Positions 1 to 7,554 of a stretch of 64,000 nt of DNA are shown piece by piece. Source of the DNA: CADEDH01 sp047974625 (GTDB lineage: Bacteria > Actinomycetota > Acidimicrobiia > Acidimicrobiales > SZUA-35); NCBI GenBank assembly GCA_047974625.1, contig JBKECK010000119.1:25292-89291 (forward strand), given 5' to 3'. The notes under the pieces were generated by a model that made no database searches, was not told the DNA's origin, and was given only the letters and a program-made list of their open reading frames with translations. The number at the start of each line of letters is the position of its first letter. Position 1 is the first letter of the stretch. The position numbers were made by a program, and so were the translations under genes.

Positions 1-3000
1 CCCCGGCCCCTCCCCCACCGGCTCCGTCGAACGGCCCCGCACCGGCCCCCGAAACCGCACCGGCCCCGGCCCCGGCTCCGTCCGGTAGCAACGGGTCGGC
101 TCCCACCGCGCCCCCACCGGGCGCTCCGGCGGGGACGGGCACCCCGCCCCCGGCCCCCCGGCCCGAGCCGGCCCCCGACGAGCCGGGGGATCCGATCCGC
201 GGGGTGGCGGCCCGGATCGTCGACAACATGGAGGCCAGCCTCAGCGTCCCCACCGCCACCAGTTTCCGTGAGGTTCCCGCCAAGCTGCTGGAGATCAACC
301 GCCGGGTGCTCAACAACCACCTGGGCCGGGTCCGGGGCGGGAAGGTCAGCTTCACCCACCTCATCGGCTACGCGGTGGTTCGGGCCGTCCACACCACCGT
401 GCCGAACATGAACAACGCCTTCGCCACCGGCGAGGACGGCAAGCCCCGGCTGATCCGCAACGAGCACGTCAACCTGGGCATCGCGGTGGACCAGGAGAAG
501 GCCGACGGCAGCCGGTCCCTGATCGTGCCGGTGATCAAGGGGGCCGAGCAGCTCGGCTTCGCCGAGTTCGTCGACGCCTACGAGGCTCTGATCCAGAAGG
601 TCCGGGCCAACAAGCTCCAGGTAGACGACATGATGGGCGCCACCATGTCGCTGACCAACCCCGGGACCATCGGCACCGTCCAGTCGGTCCCCCGGCTGAT
701 GCCGGGCCAGGGGGCCATCATCGGGGTCGGGGCGATGGGGTACCCGGCCGAGTACCAGGGGGCCGATCCCCAGATGATCGCCCAGCTCGGCCTGTCGAAG
801 ATCATCGCCATCACCTCCACCTACGATCACCGGATCATCCAGGGGGCCGAGTCCGGCCTGTTCCTGAAGAAGGTGCACGAGCTCCTCATGGGCGAGGACC
901 GCTTCTACGTGGACGCCTTCGAGGACATGGGCGTCCCCTACGAGGCCGTCCAGTGGCGCACCGACCGTGGTGCGGCTGAGAACGGCCACGACGACATCGC
1001 CGGCGCCATCGGCAAACAGATGGCGGTGGGAACCCTGGTCAACCAGTACCGGGTGCGGGGCCACCTGATCGCCAACACCAACCCCCTCCAGGAACGGACC
1101 TCGAAGAACCACCCGGAACTGGATCCCGCCACCTACGGCCTCACCATCTGGGATCTCGACCGCGAGTTCCTGACCGGCAACGCCGACGGCATCTACGCCG
1201 CCGTGGGTGGGGCGGCCCGCAAGATGCGGCTGGCCGACATCCTCGGGGTGCTGCGTGACGCCTACTCCCGCACCATCGGGGTGGAGTACATGCACATCGC
1301 CAACCCGGTGGAGAAGCGGTGGATCCAGGAGCACGTCGAGGGCAACAGCGACGGGTTCGACCGGGAGATCCAGCACCACATCCTGGAGCGGTTGAGCGCG
1401 GCGGAGGCGATCGAGAAGTTCCTGGCCGCCCGCTACGTGGGCCAGAAGCGGTTCGGGCTCGAAGGGGCGGAGAGCGCCATCCCCACCCTGGACGCCATCC
1501 TGTCGTCCGCGGCCGATCATTCCCTCTCCCGGGCCGTGATCGGCATGGCCCACCGGGGCCGGCTCAACGTCCTGGTCAACATCCTGGGCAAACGGCACCG
1601 GGAGCTGTTCACCGAGTTCGAGGGCGTGGTCGACGAGAACTCCACCCAGGGTTCAGGTGACGTCAAGTACCACTTGGGCTACGAGGGCAAGCACACCAGC
1701 CTGGCCAACAACACGATCGACATCCAGCTGGCCGCCAACCCGTCCCACCTGGAGACGGTCGATCCCATCGTCGAAGGCATGTGCCGGGCCTACATGGACC
1801 TCTCCGACCGGGACGACTACCCGATCCTGCCGGTCCTGATCCACGGCGACGCCGCCTTCGCCGGCCAGGGCGTGGTCACCGAGACCCTCAACATGTCCCA
1901 GGTCCACGGGTTCAAGGTGGGTGGCACCATCCACCTGATCATCAACAACCAGCTCGGCTACACCACCGCCCCCCACCAGTCCCGCTCCACCGACTACTCC
2001 ACCGATATCGCCAAGGCTGTCCAGGCCCCCATCTTCCACGTCAACGCGGATGATCCGGAGGCCTGCGTCCGGGTGGCCGAGCTGGCCTTCGCCTTCCGTC
2101 AGCGGTTCAACAAGGACGTGGTGATCGACATGATCGGTTACCGGCGTCACGGCCACAACGAGGGTGACGACCCCAGCTACACCCAGCCGATGATGTACAA
2201 GAAGATCGCCGAACGGCCGTCGGTGCGCACCATCTACACCCAGGCGCTGGTGGATCGGGGGGACATCTCCCTGGAGGAGGCCGACGAGGCCCTCGAGTAC
2301 TTCCAGTCGGTGCTCCAGGAGGCCCTGGACGAGACCCGGGGCGACCGCCCCCCCGAGGGTCTGCGGGCCCAGCCGTCACCCCCCGCCGTCGGGGTCCTGC
2401 CCCATGTGGAGACCGGCGTCCCCCGCTCCGTGCTCGACGAGATCTACCGGGACCTGTCGACCACCCCGGACGGGTTCACCGTCCACCCGAAACTGGCCCG
2501 CCAGTTCGAGGCCCGCGACGCCATGTGGGAGGACGGCGAGGTGGACTGGGCCCTGGGCGAGGCCTTCGCCTTCGGGTCCATGCTGTCGTCGGGCACGTCG
2601 GTCCGCCTGGCCGGTCAGGACTCCCGGCGGGGCACGTTCGCCCACCGTCACGCCACCCTGCACGACTACGAGAACGGGCACGAGTACACCCCGCTGGCCG
2701 CCACCGGCGAACGGCACGGCGCCAACTTCTGGGTGTACGACACCACCCTGTCGGAGTACGCCGGCATGGGCTTCGAGTACGGCTACTCGCTGGCCAACCC
2801 GGACGCCCTCGTCCTGTGGGAGGCCCAGTTCGGTGATTTCGTCAACGGGGCCCAGGTCATCGTCGACCAGTACCTGGTGGCCGCGGAGGACAAGTGGAAC
2901 GAGAGCACCGATCTCGTCCTCCTGCTCCCCCACGGCTACGAGGGCCAGGGCCCCGAACACTCCTCGGGCCGCCTCGAGCGGTTCCTGCTGTTGTGCGCCG

Positions 3001-3587
3001 AGGACAATATCCAGGTGGCCAACGTCACCACCGCGGCCCAGTTCTTCCACCTGATCCGACGCCAGATGGCCCGCTCGGTCCGCAAACCGCTGGTGGTGTT
3101 CACCCCCAAGTCCGGCCTGCGGGCCAAGAGCACCCGCTCACCGGTGGAGGCGCTCACCAGCGGGTCGTTCGAGGAGGTCCTGGACGACACCGGCATCAAC
3201 GACCCGGCCACGGTCCGCCGGGTCATCCTCGCTTCGGGCAAGGTGTCCACCGAGGCCATCGCCTACCGGGACGACCACGACCGCCAGGACGTGGCCGTCG
3301 TCCGGGTGGAGCAGCTCTACCCCTGGCCCAGGGCCCAGGTGGCCGCCGCACTCGACGGCTACCCCAACGCCCAGGAGATCGTCTGGCTCCAGGAGGAGCC
3401 CGAGAACATGGGTGCGTGGAACTCGGTCAAGGGCCGCCTGTACGAGGCCCACGAGGACGCCCACTCCATCAAGCGGGTGAGCCGGACCGAGTCCGGCAGC
3501 CCGGCCACCGGGTCGATCGCCATCCACCGCCAGGAGCAGGAGGAGCTGCTCGACCGGGCCTTCGATCGGACCCCCGGTACAGACTGA
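1..3587 (+). CDS. kgd: Multifunctional 2-oxoglutarate decarboxylase/dehydrogenase E1-E2 fusion (Kgd/OdhA), 5' end outside window
   Basis: The frame is open from base 3, so the gene starts before the window. The first ~65 visible residues are an Ala/Pro-rich linker. Then comes the E2-like succinyltransferase domain (IRGVAARIVDNM near 195-230, catalytic STYDHRIIQG near 815-842). The thiamine-diphosphate E1 domain follows (MAHRGRLN near 1546, HGDAAFAGQG near 1843, RRHGHNEGDDPSY near 2143) with its C-terminal transketolase part. This E2-E1 order in one chain is the actinobacterial form, in which the protein oxidatively decarboxylates 2-oxoglutarate in the TCA cycle with separate E2p and E3 partners. 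About 1194 residues are visible against ~1220-1260 for the family, so little is missing. The start cannot be seen. The GTG at 204 is internal. Confidence 0.96.
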   Translation, partial: PAPPPPAPSNGPAPAPETAPAPAPAPSGSNGSAPTAPPPGAPAGTGTPPPAPRPEPAPDEPGDPIRGVAARIVDNMEASLSVPTATSFREVPAKLLEINRRVLNNHLGRVRGGKVSFTHLIGYAVVRAVHTTVPNMNNAFATGEDGKPRLIRNEHVNLGIAVDQEKADGSRSLIVPVIKGAEQLGFAEFVDAYEALIQKVRANKLQVDDMMGATMSLTNPGTIGTVQSVPRLMPGQGAIIGVGAMGYPAEYQGADPQMIAQLGLSKIIAITSTYDHRIIQGAESGLFLKKVHELLMGEDRFYVDAFEDMGVPYEAVQWRTDRGAAENGHDDIAGAIGKQMAVGTLVNQYRVRGHLIANTNPLQERTSKNHPELDPATYGLTIWDLDREFLTGNADGIYAAVGGAARKMRLADILGVLRDAYSRTIGVEYMHIANPVEKRWIQEHVEGNSDGFDREIQHHILERLSAAEAIEKFLAARYVGQKRFGLEGAESAIPTLDAILSSAADHSLSRAVIGMAHRGRLNVLVNILGKRHRELFTEFEGVVDENSTQGSGDVKYHLGYEGKHTSLANNTIDIQLAANPSHLETVDPIVEGMCRAYMDLSDRDDYPILPVLIHGDAAFAGQGVVTETLNMSQVHGFKVGGTIHLIINNQLGYTTAPHQSRSTDYSTDIAKAVQAPIFHVNADDPEACVRVAELAFAFRQRFNKDVVIDMIGYRRHGHNEGDDPSYTQPMMYKKIAERPSVRTIYTQALVDRGDISLEEADEALEYFQSVLQEALDETRGDRPPEGLRAQPSPPAVGVLPHVETGVPRSVLDEIYRDLSTTPDGFTVHPKLARQFEARDAMWEDGEVDWALGEAFAFGSMLSSGTSVRLAGQDSRRGTFAHRHATLHDYENGHEYTPLAATGERHGANFWVYDTTLSEYAGMGFEYGYSLANPDALVLWEAQFGDFVNGAQVIVDQYLVAAEDKWNESTDLVLLLPHGYEGQGPEHSSGRLERFLLLCAEDNIQVANVTTAAQFFHLIRRQMARSVRKPLVVFTPKSGLRAKSTRSPVEALTSGSFEEVLDDTGINDPATVRRVILASGKVSTEAIAYRDDHDRQDVAVVRVEQLYPWPRAQVAAALDGYPNAQEIVWLQEEPENMGAWNSVKGRLYEAHEDAHSIKRVSRTESGSPATGSIAIHRQEQEELLDRAFDRTPGTD

Positions 3588-3685
3588 GGACCGTCACGTC
3601 GGACCGGGCGAGGATCGGGCCAGGTTTGCACGAGGTTCGGCCCGACATCTCCCCAGGCCAGAGTGGGGGTGACACCATGCGAGGA

Positions 3686-3705
3686 GAGAAGCCAGCGAGC
3701 TTCTC
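3686..3705. terminator. Short inverted repeat downstream of kgd
   Basis: GAGAAGC, a 6-nt loop, then GCTTCTC forms a 7-bp stem about 100 nt after the kgd stop. No T-tract follows, so a terminator role is only a guess. Confidence 0.25.
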
Positions 3706-3738
3706 CCAGCCACTGGATCGAGCCAAAGGGGGGCAGCC

Positions 3739-3900
3739 GTGGTGATTTTCGCGTGGGCCGTGGCCCTCTTCGGCGTGTCGACCGTGATCGTCGTGCTCGT
3801 GATCGGCGGTCTCGCCGGGTCGGGGGCCCTGGGTCCTCGGGCGTACCGGCAGGTGGCCGGCTCCCTATTCGATCTCGACCGCCAGATTCGTCCCCGGTAG
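3739..3900 (+). CDS. Small single-pass membrane protein, 53 aa
   Basis: GTG at 3739 (or 3742) follows a strong purine-rich ribosome site (AAAGGGGGG at 3725-3733) and the frame closes with TAG at 3898. Residues 2-28 (IFAWAVALFGVSTVIVVLVI and following) are a clear transmembrane helix. The rest is a short basic tail ending RQIRPR, predicted cytoplasmic. I do not recognise a family. The good ribosome site, clean hydrophobic segment and position in an otherwise empty 500-nt gap after kgd argue that it is real. It could not be separated from chance by codon usage alone because it is so short. Confidence 0.6.
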   Translation: MVIFAWAVALFGVSTVIVVLVIGGLAGSGALGPRAYRQVAGSLFDLDRQIRPR

Positions 3901-4083
3901 GCGAAGCGGAATTGACCGGCGATGTCCGCCCTGTTTTCCCGCGCTCCGACCGCTCCCCGACGGCGACATTCGGTACGAGTCCCCCGTTACCCAGCGCGAG
4001 GTTCCAGTGAGCTTCTAAATATTTCTGGATCAAACCTTACGCGCTATGGCACGATCGGATTGATCACGATAGGGGGGCATTCG

Positions 4084-5025
4084 ATGGCGACCGATCAGCC
4101 TATCCACTCTGACCAGCTCGAGCCGGAGGAGCACGGGGAGCGATTGTCCGAGCTGCTGCTCCGCGCCGGAGGCCGCTCGGCCGACCCGAACAACGCCGGA
4201 GTCCAGGACTTCGACCTCGTCAGCCAGCTGTTTCCCGTGGAGTACCAGGTGTTCCAGCGGGCGATATCGGAGTTCGGCGGGCGCATGAAGCGCTTTGGCG
4301 CCTCCAACGAGGACACCGAACGGGCTCTGGGCGAGGCTCGTCACCTGCTGATGGCCACTCTGAATCCCTTCACCGAGATCGGGGTGGGGGACGCCAAGGA
4401 GCCACTGGAAACCTCCAGTTTTCGGGCCCTGACGCGGCGATGGGTGGGGTGCCAGATCGAGCGATGTACCAGCTACATCGTCGGCCTGACCATCCAGGAC
4501 TACAACGACCAATTGGCCAGCAGCTCGACGCCGTCACCGGAGGAGCAGCACATGCTCAGGCTCCTGGAACGGATCAGGCAGTTCGAGAACCAGCCTGACG
4601 CCGCCCTCATGGTCGACAAGGACCGTCGAGAGGTTCGGCGTTTGGCCGCCGCGGTGGCCAAACGCCCCGACCTGGATCCGGTCGTCCCCCGTGCCCTCAG
4701 CTTCCTCCTGGGCCAGACCGCCGATGGTCGTCTCCGCCCCACCGCCCTGGCTGCGCTCCTGCTCAAGGGCAACAACTCACCGGGATCGGAGGGGGCCGCC
4801 AACCCGCTCCAGATCCTCAGCGTCAACGACGTCGCCACCGTCCTGGCCATCCCCCGAGAATCCGTGACCACCAGGGTTTCCCGCATCCGCAGCAAGGCCC
4901 GCGAGCACCGCGAGATCGCCAACATCGTGCACGAGCTGAACCCCCGCCTGCTCTGGACCGCCATCGGACCGAACGACGACGACGTCCGTTCGTTCACCAA
5001 CCACCGGAAGGGACGCCAGCGATGA
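4084..5025 (+). CDS. Protein with sigma-region-4-like HTH, 313 aa, function unknown
   Basis: ATG at 4084 is chosen over upstream starts in the frame because AGGGGGG lies at 4071-4077 and the protein N-terminus becomes acidic and ordered. Residues ~258-292 (SVNDVATVLAIPRESVTTRV onward) read like the helix-turn-helix of sigma region 4. The segment around SFRALTRRWVGCQIERC weakly recalls region 2 of ECF sigma factors. A long helical insert separates them. It may be a divergent sigma-like or other DNA-binding regulator; that is inference. Its stop overlaps the start of the next gene by 4 nt, so the two are translationally coupled. The 60-nt stretch before the start is AT-rich for this genome and probably holds the promoter. 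Confidence 0.75.
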   Translation: MATDQPIHSDQLEPEEHGERLSELLLRAGGRSADPNNAGVQDFDLVSQLFPVEYQVFQRAISEFGGRMKRFGASNEDTERALGEARHLLMATLNPFTEIGVGDAKEPLETSSFRALTRRWVGCQIERCTSYIVGLTIQDYNDQLASSSTPSPEEQHMLRLLERIRQFENQPDAALMVDKDRREVRRLAAAVAKRPDLDPVVPRALSFLLGQTADGRLRPTALAALLLKGNNSPGSEGAANPLQILSVNDVATVLAIPRESVTTRVSRIRSKAREHREIANIVHELNPRLLWTAIGPNDDDVRSFTNHRKGRQR

Positions 5026-6176
5026 CGCACAACGCGACTCAGCCCCAAGGCCCGGCCCAGCCCGAGCCGCCCCAGACGCCCCAGGCCGGTCAGGACCCGG
5101 GGGCCGGCATCGGCAACACCCTCCCGGGACTCACCGAGGACGACGTCCTCCGCCTGGAACGAGGGCGATCCGATTTTATCAACAAGCTCATGGCCACGGC
5201 GGCGGGCCAGGACCTGGTACGGCGGACCGACAGCCAGATCGACCAGATCGGCCGGGGCCTGGAACGGGACATCGACGGCCTGGTGGCCGCGGTCGGCTCA
5301 GAGGATCCCGTCCGTCGGGGATCGGCCAGCATCGTGGTCAACGACATCACCCACCACTGTCACCGGGTGACCAACGACGACCTCTACCGCCACCGGTCCC
5401 CCCACTACAAGCGGGCCCAGAACGCCCACACCCGGATGGACGGTTGGATGGATCGGCGCATCCGCCAACTGCGGTTCGTCGAGGCCCGCCGCAAGCAGGG
5501 TCTGGCTCGACGATGGGGTCTGCTGGCCAACGTGTTCACCGCCCTGGCCGCCGGGGCCCTGTTGTTCTTCTCGTGGTTCGCGGTGGCCGCCGTCCTGATC
5601 GGCCTCCGGATCCTGCTCACCGGTCTGATATGGAGCGTGGCCTCCTACCCGGGCGACGACTCGCCCACCAGTCCGGTGCTCGACAGTGACCCGCTGCCGT
5701 GTGTGATCGGCCACGGCGGTGATCTCCTGCTGTTCGCGTCGTTCGGCATGGCCATGGTCCGGAGCCATCATCCGGCCACGGCGTTCCTGGTCATCCTGGC
5801 CGGATCGATCATGGTCCTCGGCACCCTGATGCGCCTGGGGGCCAGCGCCTCGGGCCTACCGGTTCCCCGCCTGCACCTCGAACGCATGGTCCGGGGAGGG
5901 AGCACCTTCGCGGCCATCGCCCTGGCCGCCGTCCCCACCATCACCTGGTGGTGGTCGGCGGGGGTCATGATCGTGCTGCCGACGGTGTTCGCCTGCATCG
6001 AGAGCCAGGAGGCCCTACGGGCCCTGAAGCTCCACCGCCGGCGCAACGGACCACAGTTCGAGCTGGTGCCGGTTCCCCCCGGGGCCTCCCCGGCGGGCGG
6101 CCCCCGCGACGGAGACCAGAGCAGTGGTCGTCGGGGCGGAACGGACGGCCTGTCGGGTCATCCCGCCTTTGGGTGA
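5022..6176 (+). CDS. Polytopic membrane protein, 384 aa, coupled to the sigma-like gene
   Basis: ATG overlaps the preceding stop (ATGA). The first ~30 residues are Pro/Gln-rich, residues ~30-165 are charged and probably cytoplasmic (many Arg/Asp, several helices), and from ~166 about six hydrophobic segments follow (starting RWGLLANVFTALAAGALLFF). The membrane part faintly resembles CDP-alcohol phosphatidyltransferases (an N-T pattern followed by a VLDSD...GDLLLF stretch), but the diagnostic DG-AR-G-D-D motif is not visible, so I do not assign that activity. The tail is Gly/Arg-rich. The stop codon lies inside the first unit of a 13-bp tandem repeat. Partnership with the upstream HTH protein suggests a membrane-anchored regulator or its client (inference). 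Confidence 0.75.
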   Translation: MTHNATQPQGPAQPEPPQTPQAGQDPGAGIGNTLPGLTEDDVLRLERGRSDFINKLMATAAGQDLVRRTDSQIDQIGRGLERDIDGLVAAVGSEDPVRRGSASIVVNDITHHCHRVTNDDLYRHRSPHYKRAQNAHTRMDGWMDRRIRQLRFVEARRKQGLARRWGLLANVFTALAAGALLFFSWFAVAAVLIGLRILLTGLIWSVASYPGDDSPTSPVLDSDPLPCVIGHGGDLLLFASFGMAMVRSHHPATAFLVILAGSIMVLGTLMRLGASASGLPVPRLHLERMVRGGSTFAAIALAAVPTITWWWSAGVMIVLPTVFACIESQEALRALKLHRRRNGPQFELVPVPPGASPAGGPRDGDQSSGRRGGTDGLSGHPAFG

Positions 6177-6223
6177 AGATCTGGGGTGAAGATCTGGGGT
6201 GAAGATCTGGGGTGAAGATCTGG
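6172..6223 (+). repeat. Four perfect tandem copies of a 13-bp unit
   Basis: GGTGAAGATCTGG is repeated four times head to tail at 6172, 6185, 6198 and 6211, followed by degenerate remnants (GGTGAGGATGGGGTGAGG). The first copy supplies the TGA stop of the membrane-protein gene. The unit is much less G+C-rich than its surroundings. Function unknown. Confidence 0.95.
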
Positions 6224-6380
6224 GGTGAGGATGGGGTGAGGAATCCGTCCGATCCTGGCCAGCTCCCGCCCCGGTTCCGACGAGGATCTCCCGCCCCCCT
6301 GGGCCGCGGCCCGGACCGGTTCGATACTGGTAGCCAGGCGAACCAGGCAACCCCCACCTCACGGGGACCGGGAGGCGACG

Positions 6381-6722
6381 ATGGTGCTCATGACCTTTCT
6401 GGCGATCATCGCGATGGCCCTGGTGTGCGTGCTCATGGTGGCCGCCGTGGTGGTGTCGGAACGGGGCCTGCTCAGGCAGGAACAACGCCGCAGCGCCCGC
6501 CTGGCCGCCGCGGTGCGTGACCTGTTGGCGGCCATATTGACCGACGACCCTGACGAGGTCCGGGCCCGACGACGCCGGGCGGTGCGGGCCTACGAGCGTT
6601 CCCTCACCGACGATGGGGGCCGCTACCTGGACGACGGGTACGACGATGACGGGGACGACGGCCGGGATCCCCGGTACGGACCGGGCCCCGGGCGGGGTCG
6701 GGCCCGCCGGACCGGCCGGTGA
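6381..6722 (+). CDS. Small membrane-anchored charged protein, 113 aa
   Basis: ATG at 6381 follows GGGAGGCG at 6370-6377. Residues 1-27 form one transmembrane helix (MTFLAIIAMALVCVLMVAAV). Next is an Arg/Ala-rich helical stretch, then a very acidic low-complexity region (Asp-rich near residues 77-95), then an Arg/Gly/Pro-rich end. No family is recognised. It sits alone between the 13-bp repeat and the convergent HAD hydrolase. The TGA stop is followed within 30 nt by the end of that gene. Confidence 0.7.
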   Translation: MVLMTFLAIIAMALVCVLMVAAVVVSERGLLRQEQRRSARLAAAVRDLLAAILTDDPDEVRARRRRAVRAYERSLTDDGGRYLDDGYDDDGDDGRDPRYGPGPGRGRARRTGR

Positions 6723-6747
6723 CCGTCGGCCGTCGAAACGGGGCCGG

Positions 6748-7422
6748 TCAGCCGAGATCGAGGCCCAGCACCCGGCCCAGTTCGGCTCGGGCCTCGGCCG
6801 GGTCGACCACCTTGATCGTGGTCATGCCCATGGCCTTGGCCGGCTTGAGGTTGATGCCGAGATCGTCGAGGAAGACGGCCTCGGCCGCGTCGATGCCGAC
6901 GATCTCCAAAGCCCGCCGGTAGAAGTCCGGTTCGGGTTTGCGGATACCGATCACCGACGACTCGATGACGGCGTCGAACATGTCCATGACCTGGGCCGTC
7001 TCGGGCCGGGAATCGCGGTCCTCAGCGTTCGAGCGGAAGTTGTTGGTCAGGCAGGCCACGGTGAAGCCGGCGTCGGAGATCCGCCGCACCGCCTCCACCA
7101 TCTCGGGCCGGACCGCACCCGAGATCAGACCCAGGATGGCGCCGCCGTCGACGGTGTGGCCCCGTTCGGCGGCCTCGGCGGTGAACAGCTCCCCGAAGCC
7201 GGCGGCGTCGACCTCACTGCGTTCGAGCTTGGCCCAGGCGTTGTCGCCGGGGTTGGTGGCGTTGATCGAGCGGATCAGACCCGCCGGCAGCCCGTGCTCG
7301 GTCTCGTACCGGGCGAAGGCGTCGAACGGGCTCGTGGTGATCACACCGCCGAAGTCGAACAGGACGGCCTTGATGCCGGGAGTGGACGCGTCGGGGCTAG
7401 GATCCGCAGCAGTAGTGGTCAC
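6748..7422 (-). CDS. HAD-superfamily hydrolase (subfamily IA)
   Basis: 224-residue haloacid-dehalogenase fold protein. Motif I is VLFDFGGVI (residues ~20-28, nucleophile Asp in the DFGG form used by the epoxide-hydrolase-N/phosphatase-like branch), motif II CLTNNF, motif III the Lys in GIRKPEPDFY, motif IV FLDDLG. A helical cap lies between motifs I and II. Likely a small-molecule phosphatase or dehalogenase-type hydrolase in the cytosol; the substrate cannot be read from sequence. The GTG start at 7422 is supported by a TAGTAT box 6 nt upstream. It is monocistronic and convergent with the small membrane-protein gene. Confidence 0.88.
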   Translation of the reverse strand: MTTTAADPSPDASTPGIKAVLFDFGGVITTSPFDAFARYETEHGLPAGLIRSINATNPGDNAWAKLERSEVDAAGFGELFTAEAAERGHTVDGGAILGLISGAVRPEMVEAVRRISDAGFTVACLTNNFRSNAEDRDSRPETAQVMDMFDAVIESSVIGIRKPEPDFYRRALEIVGIDAAEAVFLDDLGINLKPAKAMGMTTIKVVDPAEARAELGRVLGLDLG

Positions 7423-7428
7423 CGGGAG

Positions 7429-7434
7429 ATACTA
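7429..7434 (-). promoter_or_regulatory. Leaderless-type -10 box for the HAD hydrolase
   Basis: TAGTAT lies 6 nt before the GTG start at 7422, so the transcript would begin at or next to the start codon. Confidence 0.5.
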
Positions 7435-7554
7435 TGCCGACCCGGCGGGCCCGATCATCCCGGGTTGACCCGTCGGCGTGACGGGGCCGGCCAGGCACCT
7501 CCGAACAGGCACCATGATGGGACTTCCATGGGCCGCATGATTGACTGAGAGGGC

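Noticed and set aside
3922..4083. Longer N-terminus for the sigma-like protein
   Set aside because: The upstream stretch is poorly coding and AT-rich at its end, and the ribosome site at 4071-4077 points to ATG 4084.
6613..7548. 311-codon plus frame over the HAD hydrolase region
   Set aside because: Antisense shadow of the HAD gene, which has all four family motifs on the minus strand.
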